The notes beneath the pieces were generated by a model. It saw only the letters and a list, made by a program, of their open reading frames with translations, was not told the origin of the DNA and did no database searches. Shown here piece by piece: positions 8,601 through 15,691 of a stretch of DNA of 43,183 bases. The stretch is from CAZSDU01 sp964605775 (GTDB lineage: Bacteria; Bacteroidota; Bacteroidia; Bacteroidales; FEN-979): positions 1 to 43,183 of the forward strand of contig CAZSDU010000024.1 in NCBI GenBank assembly GCA_964605775.1. The letters are read 5' to 3'. The position numbers and the translations under genes were made by a program. Numbering within the stretch: position 1 is the first letter of the stretch; each line of letters opens with the position of its first letter.

Positions 8601-9732
8601 TCCGGTCAACATGAAGCTGCCAGTTGCTTGTCATATAAACGATCCCCGGAGTCACGAACCCCATCCTGATCAATTTGTTCTCAAAATAATGGATCAGGTT
8701 TGGATTGGAGCTGTTCATAATCTCTTTCCCAAGTGTAAGAACCGAATCGAGAACCGTGTTCCCATACTGTTGTCTGAACTCCTCAAACAGTTCAAAAAGA
8801 TTGTCAATCGCATCAATGATCTGGTTCTCGGTCAATTCTTTACTGATATCCCTGATGACCCTGTTCAGATCCCAGAGCAGGTAATCCCTTTGGTTGACCA
8901 TTCCGGGGAGATGAAGAAGAAAAAACAGATAATGCAGTTTTTCGGTTGATTTTTTAAATTCATCAGTAAATTTTCTGAATGATGCAGCAATATCTGTGAA
9001 GGAGAATCCCTGTGAAGTCAGTACATCCCAGTTTGCTGAACTATTGGCCTTCCTTCGCTGATCACTGAAAAAAGGATCATCGAGATGCAGGATTTTTTTC
9101 CGGTATTTTTTCCCGAAGATCTTAATCCTGGAGTCATACCATTGTCCTATCCTTGTTGATGACTGCCAGAAATCCAGGTTCCCGAGGATTATTTTCTGTG
9201 TTATCCGGAAGATCCTTTCAGAGAAAAAAGGATCATGAGCCAAGTTAAGCAGGCAGGTGAAAAGAGTACCTATGTTAACAAGGTGACTGATGGAGTTCCT
9301 TTCATAAGACTGCTCAAGTATATCAATGGAAACTATGATGGTCTTTCTGTTCCGTAACGGTTCGCCTGAAAGGTTTCCGATGAACTTATAGAATGTGAAA
9401 ACTAGCTGTTCTGCCTGTTTCGATTCCAGTTCCTCGTTTAAAAGCTGGTCGATCAGCCTGCATAGCGTGCTGAATGCAGCCTCGGCTTCCTGGTGGTCCT
9501 GGTAGAACCAGAAATCACCTATCAGGATGCGCGGGAGCTGATCAATGATGAAAGCCCGGTTGGAATAAGGATGATGAAATTCAACAAAAAAATCCTTCGT
9601 CCTTTTGTTGATGCCGAAATAGGCTTCGGACAAACTTATAAAATGCTTATGGTCGTCAGGAATGATGATTTCAATATCCCTGGTACTGGCCAGGTTGATC
9701 TCCAATGCCTTCGACTGGATGTCTGGATTCAT
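5635..9732 (-). CDS. Large PPDK-like phosphotransferase without the C-terminal PEP/pyruvate domain
   Basis: This is a 1365-residue protein. Residues 1 to about 860 are helical and match nothing I know. From 876 to 1218 comes a PPDK-type ATP-grasp domain: GSKGYYLKKL, LLSVRSGSAISMPGAMNT (950-967), GTGVIVQQMVFGN, SGSGVVFTYDA, GEDIVAG and EIEFTFE...YILQVRD. The phosphohistidine domain follows with GRGGATSHAAV; the catalytic His is H1303, and T1301 matches the regulatory Thr of PPDK. The protein then ends about 60 residues later, with no TIM barrel for pyruvate or PEP. It should pass phosphate from ATP to His, but the acceptor is unknown; it may bind to the N-terminal region or to a partner. SVRSG...SMPG is the PPDK form, not the PEP synthase form. 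It starts 25 bases after the first GAPDH. Confidence 0.85.
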   Translation of the reverse strand: MNPDIQSKALEINLASTRDIEIIIPDDHKHFISLSEAYFGINKRTKDFFVEFHHPYSNRAFIIDQLPRILIGDFWFYQDHQEAEAAFSTLCRLIDQLLNEELESKQAEQLVFTFYKFIGNLSGEPLRNRKTIIVSIDILEQSYERNSISHLVNIGTLFTCLLNLAHDPFFSERIFRITQKIILGNLDFWQSSTRIGQWYDSRIKIFGKKYRKKILHLDDPFFSDQRRKANSSANWDVLTSQGFSFTDIAASFRKFTDEFKKSTEKLHYLFFLLHLPGMVNQRDYLLWDLNRVIRDISKELTENQIIDAIDNLFELFEEFRQQYGNTVLDSVLTLGKEIMNSSNPNLIHYFENKLIRMGFVTPGIVYMTSNWQLHVDRNHIKNIRVWLELIEYAPDVMKKLLSALIINLRLGGIFIFDTDLFQRDVTQLLNSDIAPIFKRIKQLARLFPVYFNEIGAEGELRDVTTSLDEATQRSDKLIHFLRKQIHTEGNNSHINITLEILNFWKDRQVDRLFPLLPPDVRLTIDPEGPWVKGVHEVVAELCETNGLSVKQLSEIESDQLEHLFSGISTGKEPDIKRVRLLIRLYKLLKEKYSFEAVNLTSLLNRCNFFSPADVALLSEYLEKDEDEKALRHIFGFMGMLNQIIFDTAVSQGWENIYHKRHIAFGIPSMYGEYHEKKFEALGLTFRLEGVATVLMERIVGKLNTDYITARTLKDICSIIGLLKEGMELDGIQDQGFNSNLHMLKYSLASGSFTIRQYLNIFQFMGGSVKEIINNYFMSSYDELLTIIIPQIFPQGSRQDKLSAKKFIHKKSEIFYRDLLSSAFLIQILDNFIGRVLISLRNMADNFTSDDIRQIMSYNPDEVICPFNQEFPSLDNQIFLGSKGYYLKKLYLKGYSVPPGFILTTELFRRKDPILKYPSLQVEIDNLIQQHIHDLEILTKREFANPENILLLSVRSGSAISMPGAMNTFLNVGLNDEITEVLSRQYNFGWTSWDCYRRLLQTWGMSYGIERDVFDKIIVEYKLKYKISRKIDFPPKIMRKIAFAYKNVLSERGVYFETDPRRQVRKAIIEVFNSWDNPRANVYRDHFQIAHEWGTGVIVQQMVFGNIHHESGSGVVFTYDAREKLPGIHLNGDFSFLSQGEDIVAGLVNTLPISENHRINYYTKCPFSLESAYPKIYDKLNTFAHELQEKLDFGHQEIEFTFETSEPEDLYILQVRDQTITKDSQVIRFSTPPQKMNQVGSGIGIGNQVLNGYVAFDMDDIRYINSNYEKGHCILVRPDTVPDDIELIFECDGLLTGRGGATSHAAVTASSLGKVCVVNCADLYLDDRAKKCWINDTVFEAFDKIALDSSLGLIYKGNYPVRTKKF

Positions 9733-9757
9733 TTGCCTGTAGTATTATGATGTCCTG

Positions 9758-10762
9758 TTACAATTTGTCAATATGCCTGATCAGGTCGATGATCCTGTTC
9801 GAATACCCGGTTTCATTATCATACCACCCGATGATCTGGAGAAAATCATCCCCGATCACTTTTGCACACAAGGAATCAAATATTGAGGAATGAGGGTTGT
9901 TGATGATATCGCTTGACACGATGGGATCCGTGCAGTATTCAAGAAACTTCTTCATATGTGTTTCAGCCGCTTTTTTAAATGCAAAGCGTACCATTTGAGG
10001 ATTAATCTGTCTGTCGACCAATGCTGTTAATTCCACGAATGAGCCGTCAGGAACGGGAACCCGGGTGGCAAATCCGTCAAAACGTGATTCCATTTCAGGC
10101 ATGACCAATGCAACTGAGCGGACAGCGCTGGATGTGGTAGGGATCAGGTTTACAGCGGCGGCCCTGGCACGGCGATAATCCTGGTGCGGCCCGTCGAGGA
10201 TCGACTGGTTGTTCGTATAAGGATGGACTGTGTTCATAAATGCCTTCTTCACCCCAAATGCATCATTAAGGACTTTAAGCATCAGCGCTGCACAGTTTGT
10301 CGTGCAGGAAGCATTCGATATAATACGGTCAGAAGGTGTAAGCAGGTGGTGGTTCACCCCCATTACCACTGTCCTGTCAATCATCTCGTCATCAGAAGGA
10401 CATGAAAGGATCACCTTCCTTACCTGCCCCCTTATGTGATGTTCCAGTTCCGCACGGGTCTTGAAGCGGCCGCTTGATTCAACGATGATTTCAGCACCGG
10501 TTGACTCCCAGGGTATGGAGCCGGGATGTTTTGCATTGGTAACAGGAATGCGCTTCCTGTTTGCCAGGATAAAACTTCCGTCTGTCTCAACAACCGCATC
10601 GAATTTCCCGTGGACTGAATCATATTTCAGCAGGTGGGCCAGCAACGAAACATCCATAGGATCATTCAGGTGCACCAGATCAATGTCCGGTGAAGTTGCT
10701 GCAAGGCGAAAAACCAGTTTCCCTATCCTGCCCAACCCGTTGATCCCTATCCTGACTGCCAT
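9758..10762 (-). CDS. gap: Type I glyceraldehyde-3-phosphate dehydrogenase (334 aa)
   Basis: This has normal GAPDH length. It shows GINGLGRIGK (6-15), NDP with D34 as the NAD-selecting Asp, catalytic C153 in NASCTTNC, H180 in NTVHPYTNNQ, RRARAAAVNLIPT, and IGWYDNETGYSNR at the end. The enzyme converts glyceraldehyde 3-phosphate, NAD and phosphate to 1,3-bisphosphoglycerate, or the reverse. One oddity is that the phosphate-site S/T-T-G-A motif reads TTSSAV, so the usual Thr-Gly pair is S211-S212. That could shift substrate use, for example towards erythrose 4-phosphate, but this is only inference. It is first in the three-gene operon with the PPDK-like and second GAPDH genes, behind its own promoter at 10861-10868. 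Confidence 0.92.
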   Translation of the reverse strand: MAVRIGINGLGRIGKLVFRLAATSPDIDLVHLNDPMDVSLLAHLLKYDSVHGKFDAVVETDGSFILANRKRIPVTNAKHPGSIPWESTGAEIIVESSGRFKTRAELEHHIRGQVRKVILSCPSDDEMIDRTVVMGVNHHLLTPSDRIISNASCTTNCAALMLKVLNDAFGVKKAFMNTVHPYTNNQSILDGPHQDYRRARAAAVNLIPTTSSAVRSVALVMPEMESRFDGFATRVPVPDGSFVELTALVDRQINPQMVRFAFKKAAETHMKKFLEYCTDPIVSSDIINNPHSSIFDSLCAKVIGDDFLQIIGWYDNETGYSNRIIDLIRHIDKL

Positions 10763-10860
10763 AAATTTCGGTTCTTTCAGTTCATGAACTTAATAAAAAG
10801 CAAACTGACCAGGAATTAATGAAGATTCACCTGATCAGCAAGCTCAAGACCATTACCCTG

Positions 10861-10868
10861 CAAATATA
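10861..10868 (-). promoter_or_regulatory. -7 box of the GAPDH-PPDK-like-GAPDH operon
   Basis: TATATTTG on the minus strand lies about 98 bases before the GAPDH start, in the 228-base gap after the sialidase gene. No clear -33 TTTG is seen. The leader contains the perfect palindrome AGTTCATGAACT (10779-10790), which may be chance. Confidence 0.5.
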
Positions 10869-10990
10869 ATGATAAAAGTCATTCAGTTGAATCGACCGGA
10901 TAAGAAGTGAACATACACAACAATGAGGCGATCACACTGCTCCGTCGAAGAATGGTCAAAACAAGCGTTTTTTCCAATAAGAGAAAATTA

Positions 10991-12826
10991 TTATCTCGCG
11001 ATCAAAAACTTTCGCGCTGAAGTTACCCCGTTGACCTTTGTCATAAGAAAATAGATACCGGGTACAAGGGTGCTTGTATCCACCTTCTGCCGGAGGGTTC
11101 CGGCTGTCATTGATTTTGATTCAACCGTTAGCATCTCCTGTCCCGAAACATCGATGACAGTTGATTTTAAACTTGACAGATTTTCGATATCATAGACGAC
11201 ATCAATAAAGTTATCAGCGGGATTTGGGGATATTTTGATATTGAAATCTCTTTTTTTTTCTTCATTTATCCCGACAGGGAACGTAAACGTATCATTACCA
11301 TCAGAAAGCCAATCGAGTGAAATGCGGGCAAAATAAAGCTGGTATTCTTCATATTCGCCGTTTTCATAAAAACATCCAATCGTTCCGTCACTAAGGACAG
11401 TAAGGCAGGAATATCCTGTTAGTCCCGGGTTTAAAACTTTGGACAAGCTCCATGTTGCACCTTCGTCATAGCTGAGGAACACTGTCAGGTTTTTACGAAT
11501 GGTCGGGTGGGCGGCAATAGAGAAAAGCAAGCGGCTTTTATCATAACCATCCAGCATGGATGTGTAACGGATGAAATCACCGTTCACGAACGGATCGGTC
11601 AAATCGTACTGGTAATAAGGGGTTCCCCATGCATCGCCTCCATCTTCGCTGATGACAATTTTCCTGCAATCGGGCGTTTTGTTCCTGATATTCATCATCA
11701 GGTCTCCATTATCCAATTCCACTATTTTAGCTTCATCACCGACAGTTGAAGCGACAGCGGGTTTGTTATGCCATGACATACCTCCGTCATCGCTGTAGAT
11801 CATAAAATTACTGATCGTAGTGCCTGAATTCTGACGAACGCCGACAGCCCCTACAATACGGCCATCACGCATCTGGTGAGCGCTCCCTGAGGCAAGCCAG
11901 ACAGCATACCAGCCTGGCGCGTAAATCTGGCTGGTAAATTCCACAGGAGGACTCCAGCTAATTCCGTTATCCGAACTGCGGCACACCTGGAACCGGATAG
12001 GATTGGAAGGGGTAGATTGGAAGAGCCCCCGGTGGGAAGCAAACATACACAGAAGATCCCCTGTATTCTTGTCTTTTACCAGAGCAGGATCACTGGCTCC
12101 ATCCTGGCCAAAATCCGCAATGGTAATTGCGTCCGACCAGCTATGTCCCAGATCAGTGCTTCTGCGTACCATGATATCAATGTTGTTTGGCAGATCACCG
12201 GGGGCATCTACCCGGGCATCCACAGCAACGACCACAGACCCGTCATCAGCAGTTTTGACAGCAGGGATCCGGAAATTCACCGATCCGTAATCACCCCCTG
12301 AAAACAATAATTTATGTTCCAGGATAATCAACCGTTTCTCATCAGTCGTCCCCGGGATGACCGGATATGCCTGTCCACTTATTGTTAGTGAATCAATCTC
12401 CCCTTTCAGAAAATTTCCTTCATGTGCATTCACCGATAAATCTGCAGTTATCCAGAAATGGTTGGATCCTTCATTTAATGACTGACTGCCATTCACTATA
12501 ATTGTTCCTGACATGACGGCTGATGAGCCGAACAACAATGCCGTGGATAATCGCGGAGTTCCAGCCGTATAATAGATATTCAGACTGTCCAGGTCAGCGA
12601 GGCTTGTCGTACCGGTTAGATTTAATTTGATCGCAGTCAGTTCCAATGGATTGCTGCTACCCTCGGTTACTACATTTACCGCGATCACCCGCTCATCGGA
12701 TTCGCCTCTTCCCACAGGAATACTTGTTGAAATCACGCTGCTTCCCTTGTAAACCATCTGGGCAAGAACACCTGGCATCTCTGACAAGAACAGGAGAATT
12801 GCCAAAAGATAACATTTATTCGTCAT
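10991..12826 (-). CDS. Secreted GH33-type exo-sialidase with T9SS tail
   Basis: This is a 611-residue protein with a signal peptide (residues 1-22, ending VLA-Q). Residues 24-165 resemble the sialidase N-terminal BNR-associated domain. The six-bladed catalytic domain (about 170-507) has FRIP (R186), a DAR motif with candidate acid/base D203, five Asp boxes of S-x-D-x-G-x-x-W type (starting near 223, 284, 345, 393 and 452), Arg residues at R381 and R432, and the nucleophile Tyr in GYSCL (Y472). The closing IGCFYENG...LYFARISLDWL is typical of GH33. Residues about 528-611 are a type A T9SS sorting domain (ISPNPADNFIDVVYD...). It would release terminal sialic acids from host or polymer glycans at the cell surface. 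It is a single gene with its own promoter at 12864-12871. Confidence 0.9.
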   Translation of the reverse strand: MTNKCYLLAILLFLSEMPGVLAQMVYKGSSVISTSIPVGRGESDERVIAVNVVTEGSSNPLELTAIKLNLTGTTSLADLDSLNIYYTAGTPRLSTALLFGSSAVMSGTIIVNGSQSLNEGSNHFWITADLSVNAHEGNFLKGEIDSLTISGQAYPVIPGTTDEKRLIILEHKLLFSGGDYGSVNFRIPAVKTADDGSVVVAVDARVDAPGDLPNNIDIMVRRSTDLGHSWSDAITIADFGQDGASDPALVKDKNTGDLLCMFASHRGLFQSTPSNPIRFQVCRSSDNGISWSPPVEFTSQIYAPGWYAVWLASGSAHQMRDGRIVGAVGVRQNSGTTISNFMIYSDDGGMSWHNKPAVASTVGDEAKIVELDNGDLMMNIRNKTPDCRKIVISEDGGDAWGTPYYQYDLTDPFVNGDFIRYTSMLDGYDKSRLLFSIAAHPTIRKNLTVFLSYDEGATWSLSKVLNPGLTGYSCLTVLSDGTIGCFYENGEYEEYQLYFARISLDWLSDGNDTFTFPVGINEEKKRDFNIKISPNPADNFIDVVYDIENLSSLKSTVIDVSGQEMLTVESKSMTAGTLRQKVDTSTLVPGIYFLMTKVNGVTSARKFLIAR

Positions 12827-12863
12827 ATACAGTTTCGTCGACTTTCATATCATTTACAGATGG

Positions 12864-12871
12864 CAAATTTA
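12864..12871 (-). promoter_or_regulatory. -7 box of the sialidase gene
   Basis: TAAATTTG on the minus strand lies 38 bases before the sialidase ATG. Confidence 0.5.
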
Positions 12872-13002
12872 GCAAAAACCGAGGCATTGGTGTTTTGTTT
12901 AATCTCAAATACAAAATCTGGCCAGAAATAAGGTCATCCTTATTGGATGTTCTTATAGCAACCTAATAATAAAAGCTTCCACTCATCAACAGGAAAGCCA
13001 TC

Positions 13003-13031
13003 GTGTTACAGCTTTGAGCAGTAAGTGGAGC
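13003..13031. repeat. 29-base dispersed repeat, copy 2
   Basis: This differs from copy 1 (3248-3276) at three positions. It lies 20 bases beyond the stop of the phosphatidylserine decarboxylase gene, outside any coding frame. Confidence 0.6.
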
Positions 13032-13051
13032 AAAGTCAAGTCAAATTTATC

Positions 13052-14044
13052 CTACATAAAGCCTAATGGATGAATCATCGATACACCAATTCTTTCTCCT
13101 ACTTTGATCACCGTTTCATAACCCTTTAAAGTATTCATCAATAAATCTTCATCGATGCGAATTTTGTTTTTTTCAAACAGCAGCACTATCGTGGATCCCC
13201 CGAATTTGAAATACCCTTTCTCTTCCCCTTTTTTTACAAACTTCCCTGTATAAGTCTGTACGATACTTCCTGCCATGGTTGCACCTACTTCAGTCATCAC
13301 AACATCCCCGAACAAGGGGTTTGAAATGATGGTAAATTCCCTTTTGTTCAGGCAGAATATTTCAGTCATTTTGCGCAAAGCAAGAGGGTTAACTGAATAA
13401 TAATCACCTTCAATCCGGGTGATGGGTGATACACTTCCGCCAATGGGAAAATGGAAACGGTGGTAATCGAAAGGGGCGAGCCGGATGATCACCAGGGTGC
13501 CATCAAGGTAATTTTGAGCAAGGCGGGCATTATTCAAGAAGGAAAAAATATCGAAGCGGTATCCTTTGATGATAAAATCACTGTTACTGATATTGGCATA
13601 TGCCAGTATTTTTCCATCGGCAGGCGATACTGCAATGGTTGAACTGGTATCCACCGGTCTGGCATTCTTCTTTAGTTTCCTGGTAAAGAAATCGTTGAAA
13701 GAATTGAACTCCTGTTTTTGGGCGATGCTCAGATCGATATCAAATTCATCAACAAAGGTTTGTATTTTTTTGGTCGATGAAGGACGATCCATGCTGTTGC
13801 CATAAACAGACGAAACTACCTTTCTTTTGGCCAGCGCCCACAATGTTGCTTCGCCAACGGGGTTATTATACAGCCACACCAACCACTTTTCGCCAGCCAC
13901 TTTTTCCGTTTTTAACAAGCCACTTTGCCTCTCGTAATATTGGATGGGAGCCTGTGGCGGCAACGGAAATAAAGCCAGTAGGACAACGACAGCAACCAAT
14001 AACAATAGGAGGCCCCACCACTTTTTAGTTTTTGAAATGTTCAT
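13052..14044 (-). CDS. psd: Phosphatidylserine decarboxylase proenzyme
   Basis: This makes phosphatidylethanolamine from phosphatidylserine at the inner membrane. It has 330 residues, with an N-terminal membrane anchor (about 9-28). Catalytic features are D143 in SPADGK, H195 in PFDYHRFHFP and the self-cleavage motif GGST (282-285). Cleavage before S284 would turn that Ser into the pyruvoyl group. The usual LGST is FGGST here, which is common among longer PSD relatives. Length and motif order fit a complete enzyme. It is monocistronic: the promoter at 14110-14117 precedes it, and the next minus-strand gene starts beyond a 142-base gap. No phosphatidylserine synthase gene is nearby. Confidence 0.93.
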   Translation of the reverse strand: MNISKTKKWWGLLLLLVAVVVLLALFPLPPQAPIQYYERQSGLLKTEKVAGEKWLVWLYNNPVGEATLWALAKRKVVSSVYGNSMDRPSSTKKIQTFVDEFDIDLSIAQKQEFNSFNDFFTRKLKKNARPVDTSSTIAVSPADGKILAYANISNSDFIIKGYRFDIFSFLNNARLAQNYLDGTLVIIRLAPFDYHRFHFPIGGSVSPITRIEGDYYSVNPLALRKMTEIFCLNKREFTIISNPLFGDVVMTEVGATMAGSIVQTYTGKFVKKGEEKGYFKFGGSTIVLLFEKNKIRIDEDLLMNTLKGYETVIKVGERIGVSMIHPLGFM

Positions 14045-14109
14045 CTGTTTTTCTCTGTTAATTTATGAGTCAGATAGAATGTCTTGTTTGTTTTGTTTGG
14101 CTTGAATAG

Positions 14110-14117
14110 CAAATATA
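14110..14117 (-). promoter_or_regulatory. -7 box of psd
   Basis: TATATTTG on the minus strand lies 65 bases before the psd ATG. Confidence 0.5.
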
Positions 14118-14186
14118 ATGGGAATAAGGCCCGGGGGGCGGGATCTCTCTTGCCAGTTTCATCATGTTATTCATCGGAGTGTCATA

Positions 14187-15509
14187 TCAATTTTTTACCA
14201 GCGAAACATACAGTTTGTCCTGGGGAGTTACGCTTACCTTCATCCTGTCCCCGTTATGCTTGATCACAAAGGACAGGGTTTTAAGGTTTTTCTGCGCATA
14301 GGGTTGATACTTGAGGTTCGACATGATGAATAAATACCTCAATCCGTTGTTATTGCCATGCAGAAGGTTGCTCCATTGTGTCTGGCCGCCGTCAGAATAT
14401 CTTTCCGGGATCCTGGAATTGACTATGTTTATAATCTCATCCCCCTTTCCGATCCCGGCGGTTGCTGCAGGTGAACCTGGAATAACATCGGCGACTGTCC
14501 TCATATCATTCAGATCATATATGATCCCGGTATAAGCGTAATGCAGCAGCAAGTAATATTCCGAATTGGGGATCCACACGGTTGGGAACTGGTAAAGCAG
14601 GAGCGCAAACAGGTCACCGCTTTTGTCAACCAGGTTGCTTTTTGATTTCGAAGCCTGAGACACCGAGCCCGACCAGATCACCGGCGGGATCTTGCTTTGC
14701 CCGATTTTATGGGCATCAAGAAATTTCAAGGAGATGGAATAGAGATATGTTACCTCGGTATAACCTCCTTGGGTGGTGGATTCTGTGATGGGTATGGGCA
14801 CAAAGCCCCAATACCAGTCATAGGTAGTGCTGATCCGCGTGCTGATGATTTGCTGGGGAGGGTTGTAATGCTCTTTCGAGCCCGAGTAGGAACTCATCAC
14901 GATCAGGATATCCGGGTTGTTTTGTGATCTTCTCAATCCCCTTGTATTTAACTGGTCTGCAAGCTCCTTGAAAATTTCCTTTTCGAGCAGGGGATCCTGG
15001 GCTGAAGTGTAATCAAAATCATACGATTTGTAATCGAAAATATTGATTTCATCATCGTCGAGGACTGCCATCGAAGATTGCACCATCCTGGTCTTTTCGG
15101 AATAGTCGTTGGTATAGATCCTTGTTGTTAATTCTCCTTCGGTGATATAATTGTTTCCATCGGATAAGGAAACTGAAATCCGGGGGACATTTTTTTCAAG
15201 GGAGCCAGTCTTGCCATAACGGCTGACGGCAAGTTTAACGTAAGAACCGGGAGTGCCTTTTATATGGCTGATGGGATTTTTGATCTCCGCCACCCTTATC
15301 CCGTCTAGGCCGATAATATGATCCCCTGCTTTTATTCCGGCAACATCTGCAGGAGAACCCTGGATAACGCTGTTAACCTTTATAAACTGTTTGTCGCTGC
15401 TCGCCTTGAGCATGCAACCGATACTGCCGGTGGAAGATCCTTCATCCTGAGAAACACAAACTGTAATATTGAGCAAAAAGGCCAATATCAAAAGGAGTAA
15501 ATTTTTCAT
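14187..15509 (-). CDS. Secreted PDZ-DUF4136-PDZ protein
   Basis: This is a 440-residue protein with a signal peptide (1-20, VCVS-Q). Residues about 30-100 form a PDZ domain (GSPADVAGIKAGDHIIGLDG). Residues about 130-315 resemble DUF4136 (a DYTSAQDP-type start, then ELADQLNTRGLRRSQNNPDILI and a later Y-x-x-x-SLKFLDA strand). Residues about 335-435 hold a second PDZ (GSPAATAGIGKGDEIINI). There is no protease domain, so it is probably a periplasmic or outer-membrane scaffold that binds C-terminal peptides. DUF4136 alone is usually a small lipoprotein; flanking it with two PDZ domains is uncommon. It stands alone between psd and the C10 protease gene, with 182 bases upstream free of genes. Confidence 0.75.
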   Translation of the reverse strand: MKNLLLLILAFLLNITVCVSQDEGSSTGSIGCMLKASSDKQFIKVNSVIQGSPADVAGIKAGDHIIGLDGIRVAEIKNPISHIKGTPGSYVKLAVSRYGKTGSLEKNVPRISVSLSDGNNYITEGELTTRIYTNDYSEKTRMVQSSMAVLDDDEINIFDYKSYDFDYTSAQDPLLEKEIFKELADQLNTRGLRRSQNNPDILIVMSSYSGSKEHYNPPQQIISTRISTTYDWYWGFVPIPITESTTQGGYTEVTYLYSISLKFLDAHKIGQSKIPPVIWSGSVSQASKSKSNLVDKSGDLFALLLYQFPTVWIPNSEYYLLLHYAYTGIIYDLNDMRTVADVIPGSPAATAGIGKGDEIINIVNSRIPERYSDGGQTQWSNLLHGNNNGLRYLFIMSNLKYQPYAQKNLKTLSFVIKHNGDRMKVSVTPQDKLYVSLVKN

Positions 15510-15691
15510 ACTGCTCGTTTTAATATGAATAATAAAAAGACAGTGGTCAACTTCCCTGTTTTTCAGTTCATTAAAATTAGCAAATATTATAATTTACGCG
15601 GCACTATCGAAATATATTTATCGTCATTTTGGGGTACAATAATTGTGCGCTGATATTCCCCCTTGCCATGTAAGTTAATATATGTGTGGAT

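Noticed and set aside
5635..9732. Naming the large protein as pyruvate, phosphate dikinase (ppdK)
   Set aside because: The C-terminal PEP/pyruvate-binding barrel is absent, so the normal PPDK reaction cannot be assumed.
10779..10790. Perfect palindrome AGTTCATGAACT before the GAPDH start as an operator
   Set aside because: A 12-base palindrome is expected about ten times by chance in a window this long, and there is no second copy nearby.
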